In this document: positions 36,103 to 45,474 of the stretch, piece by piece | How the letters are laid out: each line of letters starts with the position of its first letter | Position numbering within the stretch: the stretch's first letter is position 1 | Origin: CAVQJU01 sp963712905 | GTDB taxonomy: Bacteria; Acidobacteriota; Vicinamibacteria; Vicinamibacterales; CAVVIG01 | DNA length: 64,000 nucleotides | Direction: 5' to 3' | Assembly (NCBI GenBank): GCA_963712905.1 | Contig: CAVQJU010000007.1 | Span: 372,001 to 436,000 of the forward strand | The notes under the pieces: model-generated | What the model saw: the letters and a program-made list of their open reading frames with translations, nothing else | The model's database searches: none | Told to the model about the DNA's origin: nothing | Made by a program: the position numbers and the translations under genes

Positions 36103-37209
36103 TCATGACCGGGCCGACTGTTCAATCGCGGCGAGCGTCTCACGCCCGGCCACCGGCCAGCTGTACCTGGCCAGCGCATCGGGCGCGGCCGACAGCAGCC
36201 GCGCGCGAGTCGGCTCGTCGAACAACAGCTGTTCGATGGCGCGCACGATCGCCTTCGACCGTCCCCGTTCGACGTACAGGGCGGCGGCGCCGCAGCTTTC
36301 GTGCGCGACCGGCGTGTCGAACAGGACCGGAGGCACGCCGGCCGCGAGCGCCTCGAGCGGCGTCAGGCCGAGGCCCTCGTATTCCGACAGGAACGCGAAG
36401 GCACGAGCCCGCCGGTACAGGTCGGCCAGCTGCGCGTCCGACACATACCGGTGCCAGCGGACCCGGCCCCCGGCCTCCGCGTCGGCTATCGCGGCGCCCA
36501 CGTCTTCGCGGGGGAAGCTGCGATTGTCGCCGGCGAGATCGAGAGACGTAGCCGGATGCTGCCGCGCGATCGAGGCAAACGCGTGGATGAGATCCACGAC
36601 ATGGCGTCGGTTGAAGATCGATCCGACGAAGAGGACGCGCGGCTCGCGTCCGGCGGACGTCGCTTCCGGGGCGCCCGGCACGCCGCGATCGGGGATGCCG
36701 GGCGGTATCACGCGTATGCGCCCGTCGGGCACCCCGAGGAACTCGACGATTTCGCGGCGGGAAAACTCCGAGATGGTGATCACCGTCCGTGCGTTCGCGG
36801 CCGATTGACGCGACAGCCATCGCAGGCGGGCGCCCTCGCGCATGCGATACCACTCGGGGTGGGCGGCGAAGGACACATCGTGGATGGCGACGACGGTGGG
36901 CGTTCTCAAGGCGAGAGGGGCGGAATACTGCGGCGCGAAGAAGACGTCGAGGTGATCCGCGGCCGCCGCACGCGGCAGCTGCACCTGTTCCCAGAACGTT
37001 CCGCCGGAGCCGGGCACGAGCCGCGTCATGAATCGCCGGGCGTCGAGGCCCGCCGTCGCATCCGCCGGTTCGGGCAAATACAAGACGAACTCGTGCTTCG
37101 TGGCTCGTGACTCGCGGCTCGTGGCCCATTCGCGGATCAGTCCGGCCAGATATTGGCCCACACCGGTCTGCCGGCCGCACAACTGCCGCGCGTCTATGCC
37201 GATGCGCAT
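36103..37209 (-). CDS. glycosyltransferase family 4
   Basis: 368 residues from the ATG at 37209 (MRIGIDARQLCGRQTGVGQYL); a longer frame to 37308 would only overlap the neighbouring gene. GT-B fold with VVAIHDVSFAAHPEW, ITISEFSRREIVEFL, RVLFVGSIFNRRHV and LSEYEGLGLTPLEALAAGVPPV (EX7E). Residues 31-41 (WATSRESRATK) are encoded by a short CGTGACTCGCGGCTCGTGG-type repeat in a surface loop, another case of a repeat island inside coding sequence. The start overlaps the end of the next GT4 gene by 16 bases. Confidence 0.88.
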   Translation of the reverse strand: MRIGIDARQLCGRQTGVGQYLAGLIREWATSRESRATKHEFVLYLPEPADATAGLDARRFMTRLVPGSGGTFWEQVQLPRAAAADHLDVFFAPQYSAPLALRTPTVVAIHDVSFAAHPEWYRMREGARLRWLSRQSAANARTVITISEFSRREIVEFLGVPDGRIRVIPPGIPDRGVPGAPEATSAGREPRVLFVGSIFNRRHVVDLIHAFASIARQHPATSLDLAGDNRSFPREDVGAAIADAEAGGRVRWHRYVSDAQLADLYRRARAFAFLSEYEGLGLTPLEALAAGVPPVLFDTPVAHESCGAAALYVERGRSKAIVRAIEQLLFDEPTRARLLSAAPDALARYSWPVAGRETLAAIEQSARS

Positions 37210-38312
37210 CGTTTGTGCTCGATCGCCGCCTGGTACACGCCGCACATCAGCCGGGCAGTCGCCGCCCACTGGAACTCGCGAGCTCTCGCCAACCCCTTCG
37301 CCGCGCACGCCCCGGCATATTCATCGTCGGTGAGGATCTTCTCGATGGCGGCGGCGAGATCGCCGGGGCTTCCGGGATCGATCAGCGGTCCGGCGCCGCC
37401 GACCACCTCCGGGAGCGCGCCGCGATTGGCTGCGACGACGGGCACGCCCGTCGCCATCGCTTCGAGGACCGGCAGGCCGAACCCCTCGTCGAGCGAAGGC
37501 AGCACCAGCAGCCGCGCGCCTTCATAGAGCGAACGCCGGCGGGCGGCGTCCACGTAGCCGAGGTGGCGAACGACGCCGCGAAGCGGCGGATGCTCCAGGC
37601 GGTCAAGCCACGCCCGCGCGGCGGGCGTGGCCTTCCCCGCAAGCAGCAGCTCCGGGACGGCCAGGCTCTTGTGGCTCAACAGACGCTCGTACGCGTCGAG
37701 CAGCGCCCCGACGTTCTTGCGCGGCTCGATCGTTCCCATGAACAGCACATACCCGGACCCAGGCAGCGGCTGCCGCGGCGGCCATGCCGGCGCGCCGGGC
37801 GGACAGAGCGCGATCTTCTCCGGCGGCACGGCCAGCCGTCGTGCGACTTCGCCCGCGGCGTATCGCGACGAGACGACGATGCGATCTGCGCGGCCGGCGT
37901 GGGCGTGGACCAGCGCGGGGTAGTCGCGGCGCACGTCAGCCCGTGTCCCGTCGGGGTTATCGAGGAAGCTGAGGTCGTGGATCGTGACGACCGAGGCCGC
38001 AGCTCGCGACGGCAGCAGCAGCGGGTGCGGCGAGTGCGTCACGTCGAAGGCGCGACCTGTCAGGGTTTCGGCACCCGGCCATCCCAGCCGGTGCCAGAGG
38101 AGGTTGAGCAGCCGCACGGGCACCCGCCGATCGATGGTCGTCACGCCGCGCAGGTCGGGGTCGTCGAGGCTGAGGCGGTCGCGCCAGGAGCTCGAAAAGA
38201 TGGTCAGATCCAGCGTCGTCGTGTCCGCCAGCGCCCTGACGAGCTCGTGGGTATATTCGCCGACACCGGTCCGCTCGCGCAGGGACGGCCGGTAATCGAT
38301 CAGGACGCGCAC
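37194..38312 (-). CDS. glycosyltransferase family 4
   Basis: 372 residues, start GTG at 38312 (MRVLIDYRPSLRERTGVGEYTHELV). GT-B fold with VVTIHDLSFLDNP, IVVSSRYAAGEVARRL, YVLFMGTIEPRKNVGALLDAY and PSLDEGFGLPVLEAMATGVPVV (EX7E). First gene of the minus-strand polysaccharide operon; it diverges from ugd with a gap of only 37 bases, so both promoters must lie in that AT-richer gap or within the coding ends. Donor and acceptor sugars are unknown. Confidence 0.9.
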   Translation of the reverse strand: MRVLIDYRPSLRERTGVGEYTHELVRALADTTTLDLTIFSSSWRDRLSLDDPDLRGVTTIDRRVPVRLLNLLWHRLGWPGAETLTGRAFDVTHSPHPLLLPSRAAASVVTIHDLSFLDNPDGTRADVRRDYPALVHAHAGRADRIVVSSRYAAGEVARRLAVPPEKIALCPPGAPAWPPRQPLPGSGYVLFMGTIEPRKNVGALLDAYERLLSHKSLAVPELLLAGKATPAARAWLDRLEHPPLRGVVRHLGYVDAARRRSLYEGARLLVLPSLDEGFGLPVLEAMATGVPVVAANRGALPEVVGGAGPLIDPGSPGDLAAAIEKILTDDEYAGACAAKGLARAREFQWAATARLMCGVYQAAIEHKRCASA

Positions 38313-38349
38313 TTGTTTAAGTCTTTCCGCCTCAGTATCTTATTGTGAA

Positions 38350-39651
38350 ATGAAAATTGCTGTCGTGGGAACAGGGTACGTCGGACTGGTTCTGGGGGCC
38401 TGCCTGGCCGAAAACGGCAACACTGTCGCGTGCGTGGACAAGGACGCCGAGAAAGTCGCGACGCTGCGGCAGGGCAGAGTTCCGATCTACGAGCCCGGCC
38501 TGGAGGAAATGGTCCGCCGGAACCACGGCGAGGAACGGTTGAGTTTCACGACCGAGTTGCCCGCCGCCGTCCAGGCCGCCGAAATTGTCTTCATCGCGGT
38601 CGGCACGCCCCAGGGCGAGGACGGCTCGGCCGACCTCACGCACGTCCTGGACGTCGCCGGCGCGATCGGCCGCGCGATGAACAAGTACACCGTCGTCGTG
38701 GACAAGAGCACGGTGCCTGTCGGCACCGCGAAGCGCGTTCACGCCGTGATCGCCAAAGAGACGACGCAGCCGTTCAGCGTCGTCAGCAACCCCGAGTTTC
38801 TCAAGCAGGGCGCCGCGGTCGAGGATTTCATGAAGCCCGACCGCGTTGTGATCGGCGTCGAGCCGGGCGACGACCGGGCCGGTGCGGTGATGAAGGAGCT
38901 GTACGGGCCTTTCACGCGAACCGGCGCGCCGATCATGATGATGGACACGGCGAGCGCGGAGCTCTGCAAGTACGCCGCGAATTCAATCCTGGCCTCGCGC
39001 ATCTCGTTCATGAACGAGGTGGCGAACATGTGCGAGCTGGTGGGCGCCGACGTCGATCAGGTGCGCAGGGCGATTGGCGCCGACCGCCGCATCGGATCGT
39101 CGTTCCTGTTTCCGGGCGTCGGCTACGGTGGCAGCTGCTTCCCCAAGGACGTCAAGGCCCTGATCAAGTCGGCCCGCGATCACGGATACGACTTCAAGAT
39201 TCTGCACGCGGTCGAGGCCGCGAACCACGCGCAGAAAGAGCGGCTGGTCGCCAAGATGCAGGCGTATTTCGGCAGCCTGAAAGGAAAAACGATCGCCGTC
39301 TGGGGACTGGCGTTCAAGCCGCGAACCGATGACATGCGGGAAGCGCCGGCGATCGTGATCATCGAAGGACTGCTCGCTCAGGGCGCGACGGTTCGAGCCT
39401 ACGATCCGGAGGCGACCAGGACGGCGCGGGGCGTGTTCGGCGACAGGATCACGTTCTGCGATAAAAGCTACGACGCCCTGGCCGGCGCCGACGCGCTCGC
39501 TGTCGTCACCGAATGGAACACGTTCCGCGAGCCGGAGTTCGCGAAGATGCGGGAGCTGATGCGATCGCCGGTCGTGTTCGACGGCCGCAATATTTATTCA
39601 CCCGAAAACATGCGCACGCTCGGCTTCACCTATTTCTCCATTGGCCGGTAA
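38350..39651 (+). CDS. ugd: UDP-glucose 6-dehydrogenase
   Basis: 433 residues. Oxidises UDP-glucose to UDP-glucuronate with two NAD. N-terminal NAD-binding motif MKIAVVGTGYVGLVLGACLAE, FIAVGTP, KSTVPVGT, NPEFLKQGAAVEDFMKPDRVVIG and the catalytic cysteine C263 in GVGYGGSCFPKDVKAL; the C-terminal UDP-binding domain has VWGLAFKPRTDDMREAPA. The product feeds the UDP-xylose synthase encoded at 29062 and could also enter the polysaccharide as glucuronate. It begins a plus-strand operon of ugd, galE, GT2, msbA and yicC with overlapping ends. Confidence 0.95.
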   Translation: MKIAVVGTGYVGLVLGACLAENGNTVACVDKDAEKVATLRQGRVPIYEPGLEEMVRRNHGEERLSFTTELPAAVQAAEIVFIAVGTPQGEDGSADLTHVLDVAGAIGRAMNKYTVVVDKSTVPVGTAKRVHAVIAKETTQPFSVVSNPEFLKQGAAVEDFMKPDRVVIGVEPGDDRAGAVMKELYGPFTRTGAPIMMMDTASAELCKYAANSILASRISFMNEVANMCELVGADVDQVRRAIGADRRIGSSFLFPGVGYGGSCFPKDVKALIKSARDHGYDFKILHAVEAANHAQKERLVAKMQAYFGSLKGKTIAVWGLAFKPRTDDMREAPAIVIIEGLLAQGATVRAYDPEATRTARGVFGDRITFCDKSYDALAGADALAVVTEWNTFREPEFAKMRELMRSPVVFDGRNIYSPENMRTLGFTYFSIGR

Positions 39652-40642
39652 TCCGCGGACGGTCCTGGTGACCGGGGGAGCCGGATACATCGGCAGCCAC
39701 GCGGCAAAAGCCCTGTCGCGCGCGGGCTACCGGGTCGTCGTGCTGGACAACCTGGTGGCGGGGCATCGCGAAGCCGTCAAGTACGGGGAGCTCGTCGAAG
39801 GGGACATCGCCGACGTCGGGGCGGTCCGTGCAGCCCTCGATCGGTACGAGGTCGGCGCCGTCATGCACTTCGCAGCGTATCTGGACGTGGGCGAGTCCGT
39901 GCGTGAGCCGATCAAGTACTACCGCAACAACGTGATCGGCGCTCTCAGTCTGCTCGAGGCCATGGCGAGCCGGTCCGTGTCCAGCCTTGTGTTTTCCTCC
40001 ACCTGCGCGACTTACGGAGAGCCCCTGGCGACGCCGATCGACGAGGCGCACCCGCAGCAGCCGATCAATGCCTATGGTGAGACGAAGCTGGCCATCGAGC
40101 GTGCGTTCCCGCATTTCGAGCGGGCGTACGGCCTCCATGCCGTGGCGCTTCGGTACTTCAACGCCGCCGGGGCCGATCCGGATGGCGAAATCGGGGAGGA
40201 CCACGCGCCGGAAATCCACCTCATCCCGCGGGCGATCGAGGCCGCCACGGGCGGACGCGGTCTCCAGGTGTTCGGCGACGACTACCCGACGCCGGACGGC
40301 ACCTGCCTGCGCGACTACGTGCACGTGACCGACCTGGCGGACGCGCACGTGCGGGCGCTCGAGCAGGTCGCCGGATCCGGACGTTCAGCCGCCTACAACC
40401 TCGGGACGGGCGTGCCGCGCTCGGTTCGCGAGGTGATCGACGCCGTGGGACGCGTCACCGGGCGCACGGTGCCGTGGACGCTGGCGCCCCGCCGGCCCGG
40501 GGATCCGGCGGCGCTGTACGCCAGGGCCGACAAGGCGCGGGTGGAGCTCGGATGGACGCCGCGCTTTTCCGATCTCGATGCGATCGTCGGCACGGCCTGG
40601 GGCTGGCACCGGTCGCATCCGCGGGGATATTCCGGCTCATGA
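39641..40642 (+). CDS. galE: UDP-glucose 4-epimerase
   Basis: 333 residues. Interconverts UDP-glucose and UDP-galactose. Rossmann motif VTGGAGYIGSHAAKAL, the catalytic SSTCATYGE and YGETK (YxxxK), RYFNAAGADPDGEIGE, LIPRAIEAATG, DGTCLRDYVHVTDLADAHV: all typical GalE. The start is a TTG at 39641 inside the end of ugd, because no other start precedes the first strand of the Rossmann fold; the nearest alternative, a GTG within VLVTGG, would cut into the fold. The end overlaps the next gene as ATGA. Confidence 0.94.
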   Translation: MAGNPRTVLVTGGAGYIGSHAAKALSRAGYRVVVLDNLVAGHREAVKYGELVEGDIADVGAVRAALDRYEVGAVMHFAAYLDVGESVREPIKYYRNNVIGALSLLEAMASRSVSSLVFSSTCATYGEPLATPIDEAHPQQPINAYGETKLAIERAFPHFERAYGLHAVALRYFNAAGADPDGEIGEDHAPEIHLIPRAIEAATGGRGLQVFGDDYPTPDGTCLRDYVHVTDLADAHVRALEQVAGSGRSAAYNLGTGVPRSVREVIDAVGRVTGRTVPWTLAPRRPGDPAALYARADKARVELGWTPRFSDLDAIVGTAWGWHRSHPRGYSGS

Positions 40643-41352
40643 CGCGACAGCCCGCGGCTCCGCTGGTCGATCCGCTCCTGTCTGTCGTGATGCCGGCTTA
40701 CAACGAGCGCGACACGATCGACGAGATCATCCGCCGCGTGCTGGCCGTGCCGCTCAGACTCGAGCTGATCGTCGTGGACGACTGTTCGACCGATGGCACT
40801 CGCGATCAACTGCAGGCGCTGCAGCGCGAGCTGGGCTTCACGCTGATTCTCCAGCCGGCCAACGGCGGCAAGGGTGCGGCGCTCAGGGCCGGGTTTGCGA
40901 AGGTCAGCGGCGAGATTGTGATCATTCAGGATGCCGATCTGGAGTATTCGCCGGAGGAGTATCCTTCGCTCATCGAGCTCATCTGCACGGGGCGGGCGGA
41001 CGTCGTCTACGGGTCGCGGTTTCTCGGCCGGCACCGCGTGTTCCTGTTCACGCACTACGCCGGCAACCGGCTGCTGACGCTGCTGACGAACATCCTGTAC
41101 AACACCATGCTGACCGACATGGAGACGTGCTTCAAGGTCATGCGCGCCGAGGTGCTGCGGTCGATGACCCTCAAGTCGAATCGCTTCGGCATCGAGCCGG
41201 AGCTGACGGCGAAGATCTTCAAGCGCGGCTACCGCGTGTACGAAATCCCTATCACCTACGACGGTCGCGGGTACAGTGAAGGCAAGAAGATCACCTGGCG
41301 GGACGGCATCGAGGCCATCTGGACGCTGCTCAAGTACCGATTCACCGAGTGA
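40639..41352 (+). CDS. glycosyltransferase family 2, DPM1-like
   Basis: 237 residues from the ATG at 40639, which overlaps the galE stop. GT-A fold with LSVVMPAYNERDTIDEII, LIVVDDCSTDGTRD, NGGKGAALRAGF, the DxD-like IIQDADLEYSPEEYPSL and YGSRFLG. This is the dolichol-phosphate mannose synthase-like group, which transfers a sugar from a nucleotide donor to polyprenyl phosphate. No GtrA-like membrane domain follows, so it is soluble or peripheral. The end overlaps msbA as GTGA. It could make a lipid-linked sugar used outside the membrane. Confidence 0.9.
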   Translation: MTRQPAAPLVDPLLSVVMPAYNERDTIDEIIRRVLAVPLRLELIVVDDCSTDGTRDQLQALQRELGFTLILQPANGGKGAALRAGFAKVSGEIVIIQDADLEYSPEEYPSLIELICTGRADVVYGSRFLGRHRVFLFTHYAGNRLLTLLTNILYNTMLTDMETCFKVMRAEVLRSMTLKSNRFGIEPELTAKIFKRGYRVYEIPITYDGRGYSEGKKITWRDGIEAIWTLLKYRFTE

Positions 41353-43127
41353 CTGAACACCCTCTCAGGCGCCTCTTCAAGTACGCGCGGCCGTACCGGA
41401 TGCGTTTGTACGTGGCCGGGTTCGCGATGGTCCTCTATGCGGCCGGGACGGCCGGCCTGGCGATCATCATCCGGCCCATCATCGACAAGACCCTGCCGAG
41501 CAAGGAAAACCTCTCCCTCATGGCCTGGGGGATCATCGGGATCTACCTGCTCAAGGGTGTCGGCTCGTATGTGTCGTCGTACCTGACCACCAACGTCGGG
41601 CAGCGGGTTGTCATGGACCTGCGGAACGCCCTCTACCAGCACATCCTCGGCCAGTCGGCGGGGTTCTTCGCGCAGCGGACGACGGGGCAGCTGATGTCGA
41701 AGGTCACCAACGACGTCAGCCAGGTGCAGCAGGTCGTGTCGGACACGATCGCGGACCTCGCGCGCGAAACGCTCACGCTCATCGGCTGCGCGGTCTGGCT
41801 GTTCTATCTCGACGCGCGCCTGACGATCGTCTGCATGACCGGCGCGCCGATCATCGTCTACCCGCTGGTCCGGCTCGGACAGCGCGTGCGCCGCACCACT
41901 CGGCGGAGCCAGGAGGCCCTCGAACAGCTCTCGCACATCAGCGCCGAGGCGTTCACCGGGCACCGGATCGTAAAGGCGTTCGGCACCGAGGCGCACGAGG
42001 GCGAGAAGTTCCGGAAGGCCGGCTACAACCTGTTCCGCATCAACATGAAAGTCACCGCCGCGCTTTCGAGCCTGCCGCCGCTCATGGAACTGCTCGGCGG
42101 CGTCGGCATGGCCATCGCGCTCATCATCGGCAGCCGGGCCGTGGCCTCGAAAGCCATGACCTCGGGCGACTTCTTCTCGTTCATGGCGGCCGTGATGCTG
42201 ATGTACGGCCCCGCGAAGAAGCTCAGCCGCGTCAACGCCGACATCCAGCAGGCCATCGCCGCCTCTGAACGGATTTTCGAGATGCTCGACACGCACACCG
42301 AGGTGTCGGAGCAGGCCGGCGCCCAGGCGCTCCCGACCTTCCGGAGCGCGATCGAGTTCCGCGACGTGGGATTCGGCTACGACGATGGCCCCGGCCGGAT
42401 CCTGCGGGGCGTGTCGTTCCGGGTCACCGCCGGACAGCTGATCGCGATTGTCGGCCGGAGCGGCGCCGGCAAGACGACGCTCGTCAACCTCCTGCCGCGG
42501 TTCTACGACGTCACGACCGGATCGATTGCCATCGACGGCACCGATATCCGCGAGGTGTCCCTTGCGTCGCTGCGGTCGCAGATCGGCATCGTGACGCAGG
42601 AGACGGTGCTGTTCGACGACACCATCGCCAACAACATCGCGTACGGGACGTACGGATCGCACGGCACGCCCGGGGCGTCGAGGGACGCCATCGTGGGCGC
42701 GGCGCAGGCGGCCAACGCGCACGGGTTCATCGGTGCGCTCCCGCACGGCTACGAGACGATGATCGGCGAGCGGGGCCAGCGCCTCTCGGGCGGCCAGCGC
42801 CAGCGCCTGGCCATCGCGCGCGCGCTCCTCAAGAACGCGCCGATCCTCGTGCTCGACGAGGCCACGTCCGCGCTCGATTCGGAATCGGAGCAGCTGGTCC
42901 AGGAAGCGCTGGCCAACCTGATGATGAACCGGACCTCGTTCGTCATCGCTCATCGCCTGTCCACGATCCAGCGCGCCGACGCCATCATCGTGCTCGAGCG
43001 CGGGCGCATCGTCGAGGTCGGCCGGCACGACGAACTGCTGGCGCGGCCCGACGGCGCCTACGCGTCGCTCTACCAGATGCAGCTCCTCGAGGGCCGCAAA
43101 GGCGAACGGAGAATGGTGCCCTCGTGA
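41349..43127 (+). CDS. msbA: lipid A export-type ABC transporter (MsbA-like)
   Basis: 592 residues, a half transporter with six membrane helices (1-310) and an ATPase domain. The ATPase has Walker A GRSGAGKTT, the Q loop GIVTQETVLFDD, signature LSGGQRQRLA and Walker B ILVLDEATSALD followed by AHRLST. MsbA flips lipid A-core or lipid-linked sugars across the inner membrane. With glycosyltransferases upstream, export of a polysaccharide lipid intermediate is as likely as lipid A export; the window has no Wzx or Wzy. Start GTG overlapping the previous stop; the end overlaps yicC. Confidence 0.88.
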   Translation: MTEHPLRRLFKYARPYRMRLYVAGFAMVLYAAGTAGLAIIIRPIIDKTLPSKENLSLMAWGIIGIYLLKGVGSYVSSYLTTNVGQRVVMDLRNALYQHILGQSAGFFAQRTTGQLMSKVTNDVSQVQQVVSDTIADLARETLTLIGCAVWLFYLDARLTIVCMTGAPIIVYPLVRLGQRVRRTTRRSQEALEQLSHISAEAFTGHRIVKAFGTEAHEGEKFRKAGYNLFRINMKVTAALSSLPPLMELLGGVGMAIALIIGSRAVASKAMTSGDFFSFMAAVMLMYGPAKKLSRVNADIQQAIAASERIFEMLDTHTEVSEQAGAQALPTFRSAIEFRDVGFGYDDGPGRILRGVSFRVTAGQLIAIVGRSGAGKTTLVNLLPRFYDVTTGSIAIDGTDIREVSLASLRSQIGIVTQETVLFDDTIANNIAYGTYGSHGTPGASRDAIVGAAQAANAHGFIGALPHGYETMIGERGQRLSGGQRQRLAIARALLKNAPILVLDEATSALDSESEQLVQEALANLMMNRTSFVIAHRLSTIQRADAIIVLERGRIVEVGRHDELLARPDGAYASLYQMQLLEGRKGERRMVPS

Positions 43128-44017
43128 TCAAGTCCATGACCGGGTTTTCGTCGATCACACGCGAGGACGATCGGGCGACGGTGGCGGTGACCATCCGGTC
43201 GGTCAACCATCGATACCTCGACCTGCAACTCCGGGTGCCGCAGGCGCTGGCGGCAATCGAGAGCGACGTGCGAACGCTGGTAGGGAAGCACGTCGCGCGG
43301 GGCCGCGTCGAGGTGGCGCTGTCGTTTCAGTTGCGGCAGGTTCCGTCCGTCGACGTGGAGTTCAACGAGACATTCGCGTCGGCCCTCGAGCAGGCGATCG
43401 ACAAGGCTCGCGATCGCGGCCTGGTGACGGGGACGCTGACGCCCGGCGACCTGCTCCGGCTGCCGCAGGCGCTCACGATTCGCGATCGGCCGATTGAGGC
43501 CGACGAGGCGGCGCGGGACGAGCTGGCCGCGCGCGCCTGCGGCGCCGTCGGCGAGGCGCTGGCCGACCTCGACGAGATGCGCGTGCGCGAAGGCGGCCAT
43601 CTCCGCGCGGATCTCGACCAGCGCCGGACGTTCGTCGCCGACCTCGTCGAGCGCGTGGCCGTTGCCGCCGACGAAGGGCGCGCGGCGATGGAGACCCGCC
43701 TGCACGAGCGCGTGCGCGAGCTGAGAGCGCAGCTACAGGCCGACGAGGGCGCCGTCGCGCAGGAGATCGTGCGCAGCGCTGCACGATCTGACATCAGCGA
43801 GGAAATCGCGCGCTTCCGGGGCCATGTCAGCCACTGGGTGACGCTCTCCGACAGCGCCGAGCCCTGCGGGCGCAAGCTCGATTTCCTGCTGCAGGAGATG
43901 AATCGCGAGGTGAACACGATGGGCTCGAAGGCCGACGGCCTGCGGGTGTCCGAGCTCATCATCGCGGCGAAGGCCGAACTCGAGAAGATGCGTGAACAGG
44001 TCCAGAATGTCGAGTAA
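43124..44017 (+). CDS. YicC family endoribonuclease
   Basis: 297 residues, the normal length. N-terminus IKSMTGFSSITRE (MTGF is diagnostic), NHRYLDLQLRVP, and the C-terminal DUF1732 domain ELARF-like EIARFRGHVSHWVTLSDSAEPCGRKLDFLLQEMNREVNTMGSKADGLRVSELIIAAKAELEKMREQVQNVE. YicC cleaves RNA and in E. coli affects RyhB stability. Start GTG overlaps the msbA stop. In most bacteria gmk follows yicC; here rpoZ comes next, 15 bases downstream. Confidence 0.93.
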   Translation: MIKSMTGFSSITREDDRATVAVTIRSVNHRYLDLQLRVPQALAAIESDVRTLVGKHVARGRVEVALSFQLRQVPSVDVEFNETFASALEQAIDKARDRGLVTGTLTPGDLLRLPQALTIRDRPIEADEAARDELAARACGAVGEALADLDEMRVREGGHLRADLDQRRTFVADLVERVAVAADEGRAAMETRLHERVRELRAQLQADEGAVAQEIVRSAARSDISEEIARFRGHVSHWVTLSDSAEPCGRKLDFLLQEMNREVNTMGSKADGLRVSELIIAAKAELEKMREQVQNVE

Positions 44018-44032
44018 AATGACGGTATTCCT

Positions 44033-44224
44033 ATGATTGATCGCTCCAAACTGTCTAATTCATTCGAGTTCGTCGTCACCGCCGGCGCCCGCGCGCGCCA
44101 GCTCCTCGCCGGTTCCACGCCGCGCGTCAGCGTCGGCGAGCACAAGAAGACCACGGTCGCCCAGCAGGAAGTCATCACGCGGGCGGTCGAAAAGATGGAG
44201 CCGGAACCGCCGAAGGAATCGTGA
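44033..44224 (+). CDS. rpoZ: RNA polymerase omega subunit
   Basis: 63 residues, MIDRSKLSNSFEFVVTAGARARQLLAG, then TPRVSVGEHKKTTVAQQEVI. This is the short omega fold that helps assemble RNA polymerase and bind ppGpp in some groups. It matches the compact form common in Acidobacteria. It stands between yicC and coaBC, the place where gmk-rpoZ occur elsewhere; 18 bases separate it from coaBC. Confidence 0.92.
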   Translation: MIDRSKLSNSFEFVVTAGARARQLLAGSTPRVSVGEHKKTTVAQQEVITRAVEKMEPEPPKES

Positions 44225-44242
44225 AGCCGATCAAGTGACCAA

Positions 44243-45463
44243 ATGCTGATCGCGCTAGGGGTGACCGGCGGAATCGGCGCGTACAAGGCCGTCGAGGTCG
44301 CACGCGGGCTGCAGAAGCGCGGCCACGAGGTCGTGGCGGTGATGACGGCGTCGGCCACGCGGTTTGTGGGGCCCGTCACGTTCGAAGCCATTACCCGCCG
44401 CCGGGTCATCACCGATCAGTTCGAAGCCGGCGCGAACTCGGACATCGAGCACATCGCCCTCGCGTCCACCATCGATCTCCTGCTCATCGCGCCGGCCACC
44501 GCCAACATCATCGGCAAGCTCGCCAACGGCATCGCCGACGATTTTCTCTCGACGCTGTACATCGCGACGCGTGCGCCCGTGCTCCTCGCGCCGGCGATGA
44601 ACACGCAGATGTTCGCGCACGAGGCCGTGCGGCGGAATCTCGACACGCTCGCCGCGCGCGGCGTGCGGTTCGTCGAGCCGGGCGAAGGCTACCTGGCGTG
44701 CGGATGGATCGGCAAGGGCCGGCTCGCAGAGCCCGACGAGATCGTCGCGGCCGCCGAGTCGATGCTGGTGCCTGACGGGCCGCTCAAGGGGCAGCGCATC
44801 CTGGTTACCGCGGGGCCCACGTACGAAGACGTCGATCCGGTCCGCTACATCGGGAACCGATCCTCGGGCCGCATGGGGTTCGCCATCGCGGCCGAGGCCG
44901 CGCGCCGGGGAGCCGAAGTCACCCTCGTCGCCGGCCCGACCTCCGTCGATCCGCCGAGCGTACAGGAGATCGTCCGCGTGCGAAGCGCCGCGGACATGCA
45001 CGCGGCCGTGATGGCCCGCGCGGACCGCTCGCACATCGTCGTCATGGCGGCGGCGGTCGCCGACTACACCCCCGCGCAGCGCGCCCCGCAGAAGGTCGTC
45101 AAACGCGACGACACGCTCACACTGGTGCTGACGAAGACCCCGGACATCCTGGGCGACCTGGGGCACCGGCGCCTGACGTCCGGAAACGGCCCGCTGCTGG
45201 TCGGTTTCGCCGCGGAAACCGAGAACCTCGTAGCCCGCGCCACCGCCAAACGCGAGCGGAAGCACGCCGACCTCATCGTCGCGAACGACGTGTCGGGGCC
45301 GGACGCCGGATTCGACGTCGACGCCAACGCCGTGACCATCGTCGGGCCGGACGGCGCCGAGTCGGTGCCGCTGCAGAGCAAAGCGCGCATCGCCGCGATC
45401 ATCCTCGACCGCGTGGAACGTCTCGTCGCGTCGCGGGAGATCGTCAGGACTTCACATTCGTGA
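44243..45463 (+). CDS. coaBC: phosphopantothenoylcysteine decarboxylase/synthetase CoaBC
   Basis: 406 residues. Bifunctional step in CoA synthesis: CTP-dependent ligation of cysteine to 4'-phosphopantothenate, then FMN-dependent decarboxylation. CoaC half with IALGVTGGIGAYKAVEVARGLQKRGH, APATANIIGKLANGIADD, PAMNTQMF and the catalytic Cys in YLACGWIGKGRLAEP; CoaB half begins GQRILVTAGPTYEDVDPVRYIGNRSSGRMG with AAVADYTP, KTPDIL and GFAAET. Start ATG at 44243. A small hairpin CACATTCGTGAATGTG overlaps the stop, then a REP-like element. Confidence 0.96.
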   Translation: MLIALGVTGGIGAYKAVEVARGLQKRGHEVVAVMTASATRFVGPVTFEAITRRRVITDQFEAGANSDIEHIALASTIDLLLIAPATANIIGKLANGIADDFLSTLYIATRAPVLLAPAMNTQMFAHEAVRRNLDTLAARGVRFVEPGEGYLACGWIGKGRLAEPDEIVAAAESMLVPDGPLKGQRILVTAGPTYEDVDPVRYIGNRSSGRMGFAIAAEAARRGAEVTLVAGPTSVDPPSVQEIVRVRSAADMHAAVMARADRSHIVVMAAAVADYTPAQRAPQKVVKRDDTLTLVLTKTPDILGDLGHRRLTSGNGPLLVGFAAETENLVARATAKRERKHADLIVANDVSGPDAGFDVDANAVTIVGPDGAESVPLQSKARIAAIILDRVERLVASREIVRTSHS

Positions 45464-45468
45464 ATGTG
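45453..45468. other. hairpin over the coaBC stop codon
   Basis: CACATTC-GT-GAATGTG is a perfect palindrome that contains the TGA stop of coaBC. It lacks a T tract, so a rho-independent terminator is not proven. Confidence 0.4.
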
Positions 45469-45474
45469 TCCGTG

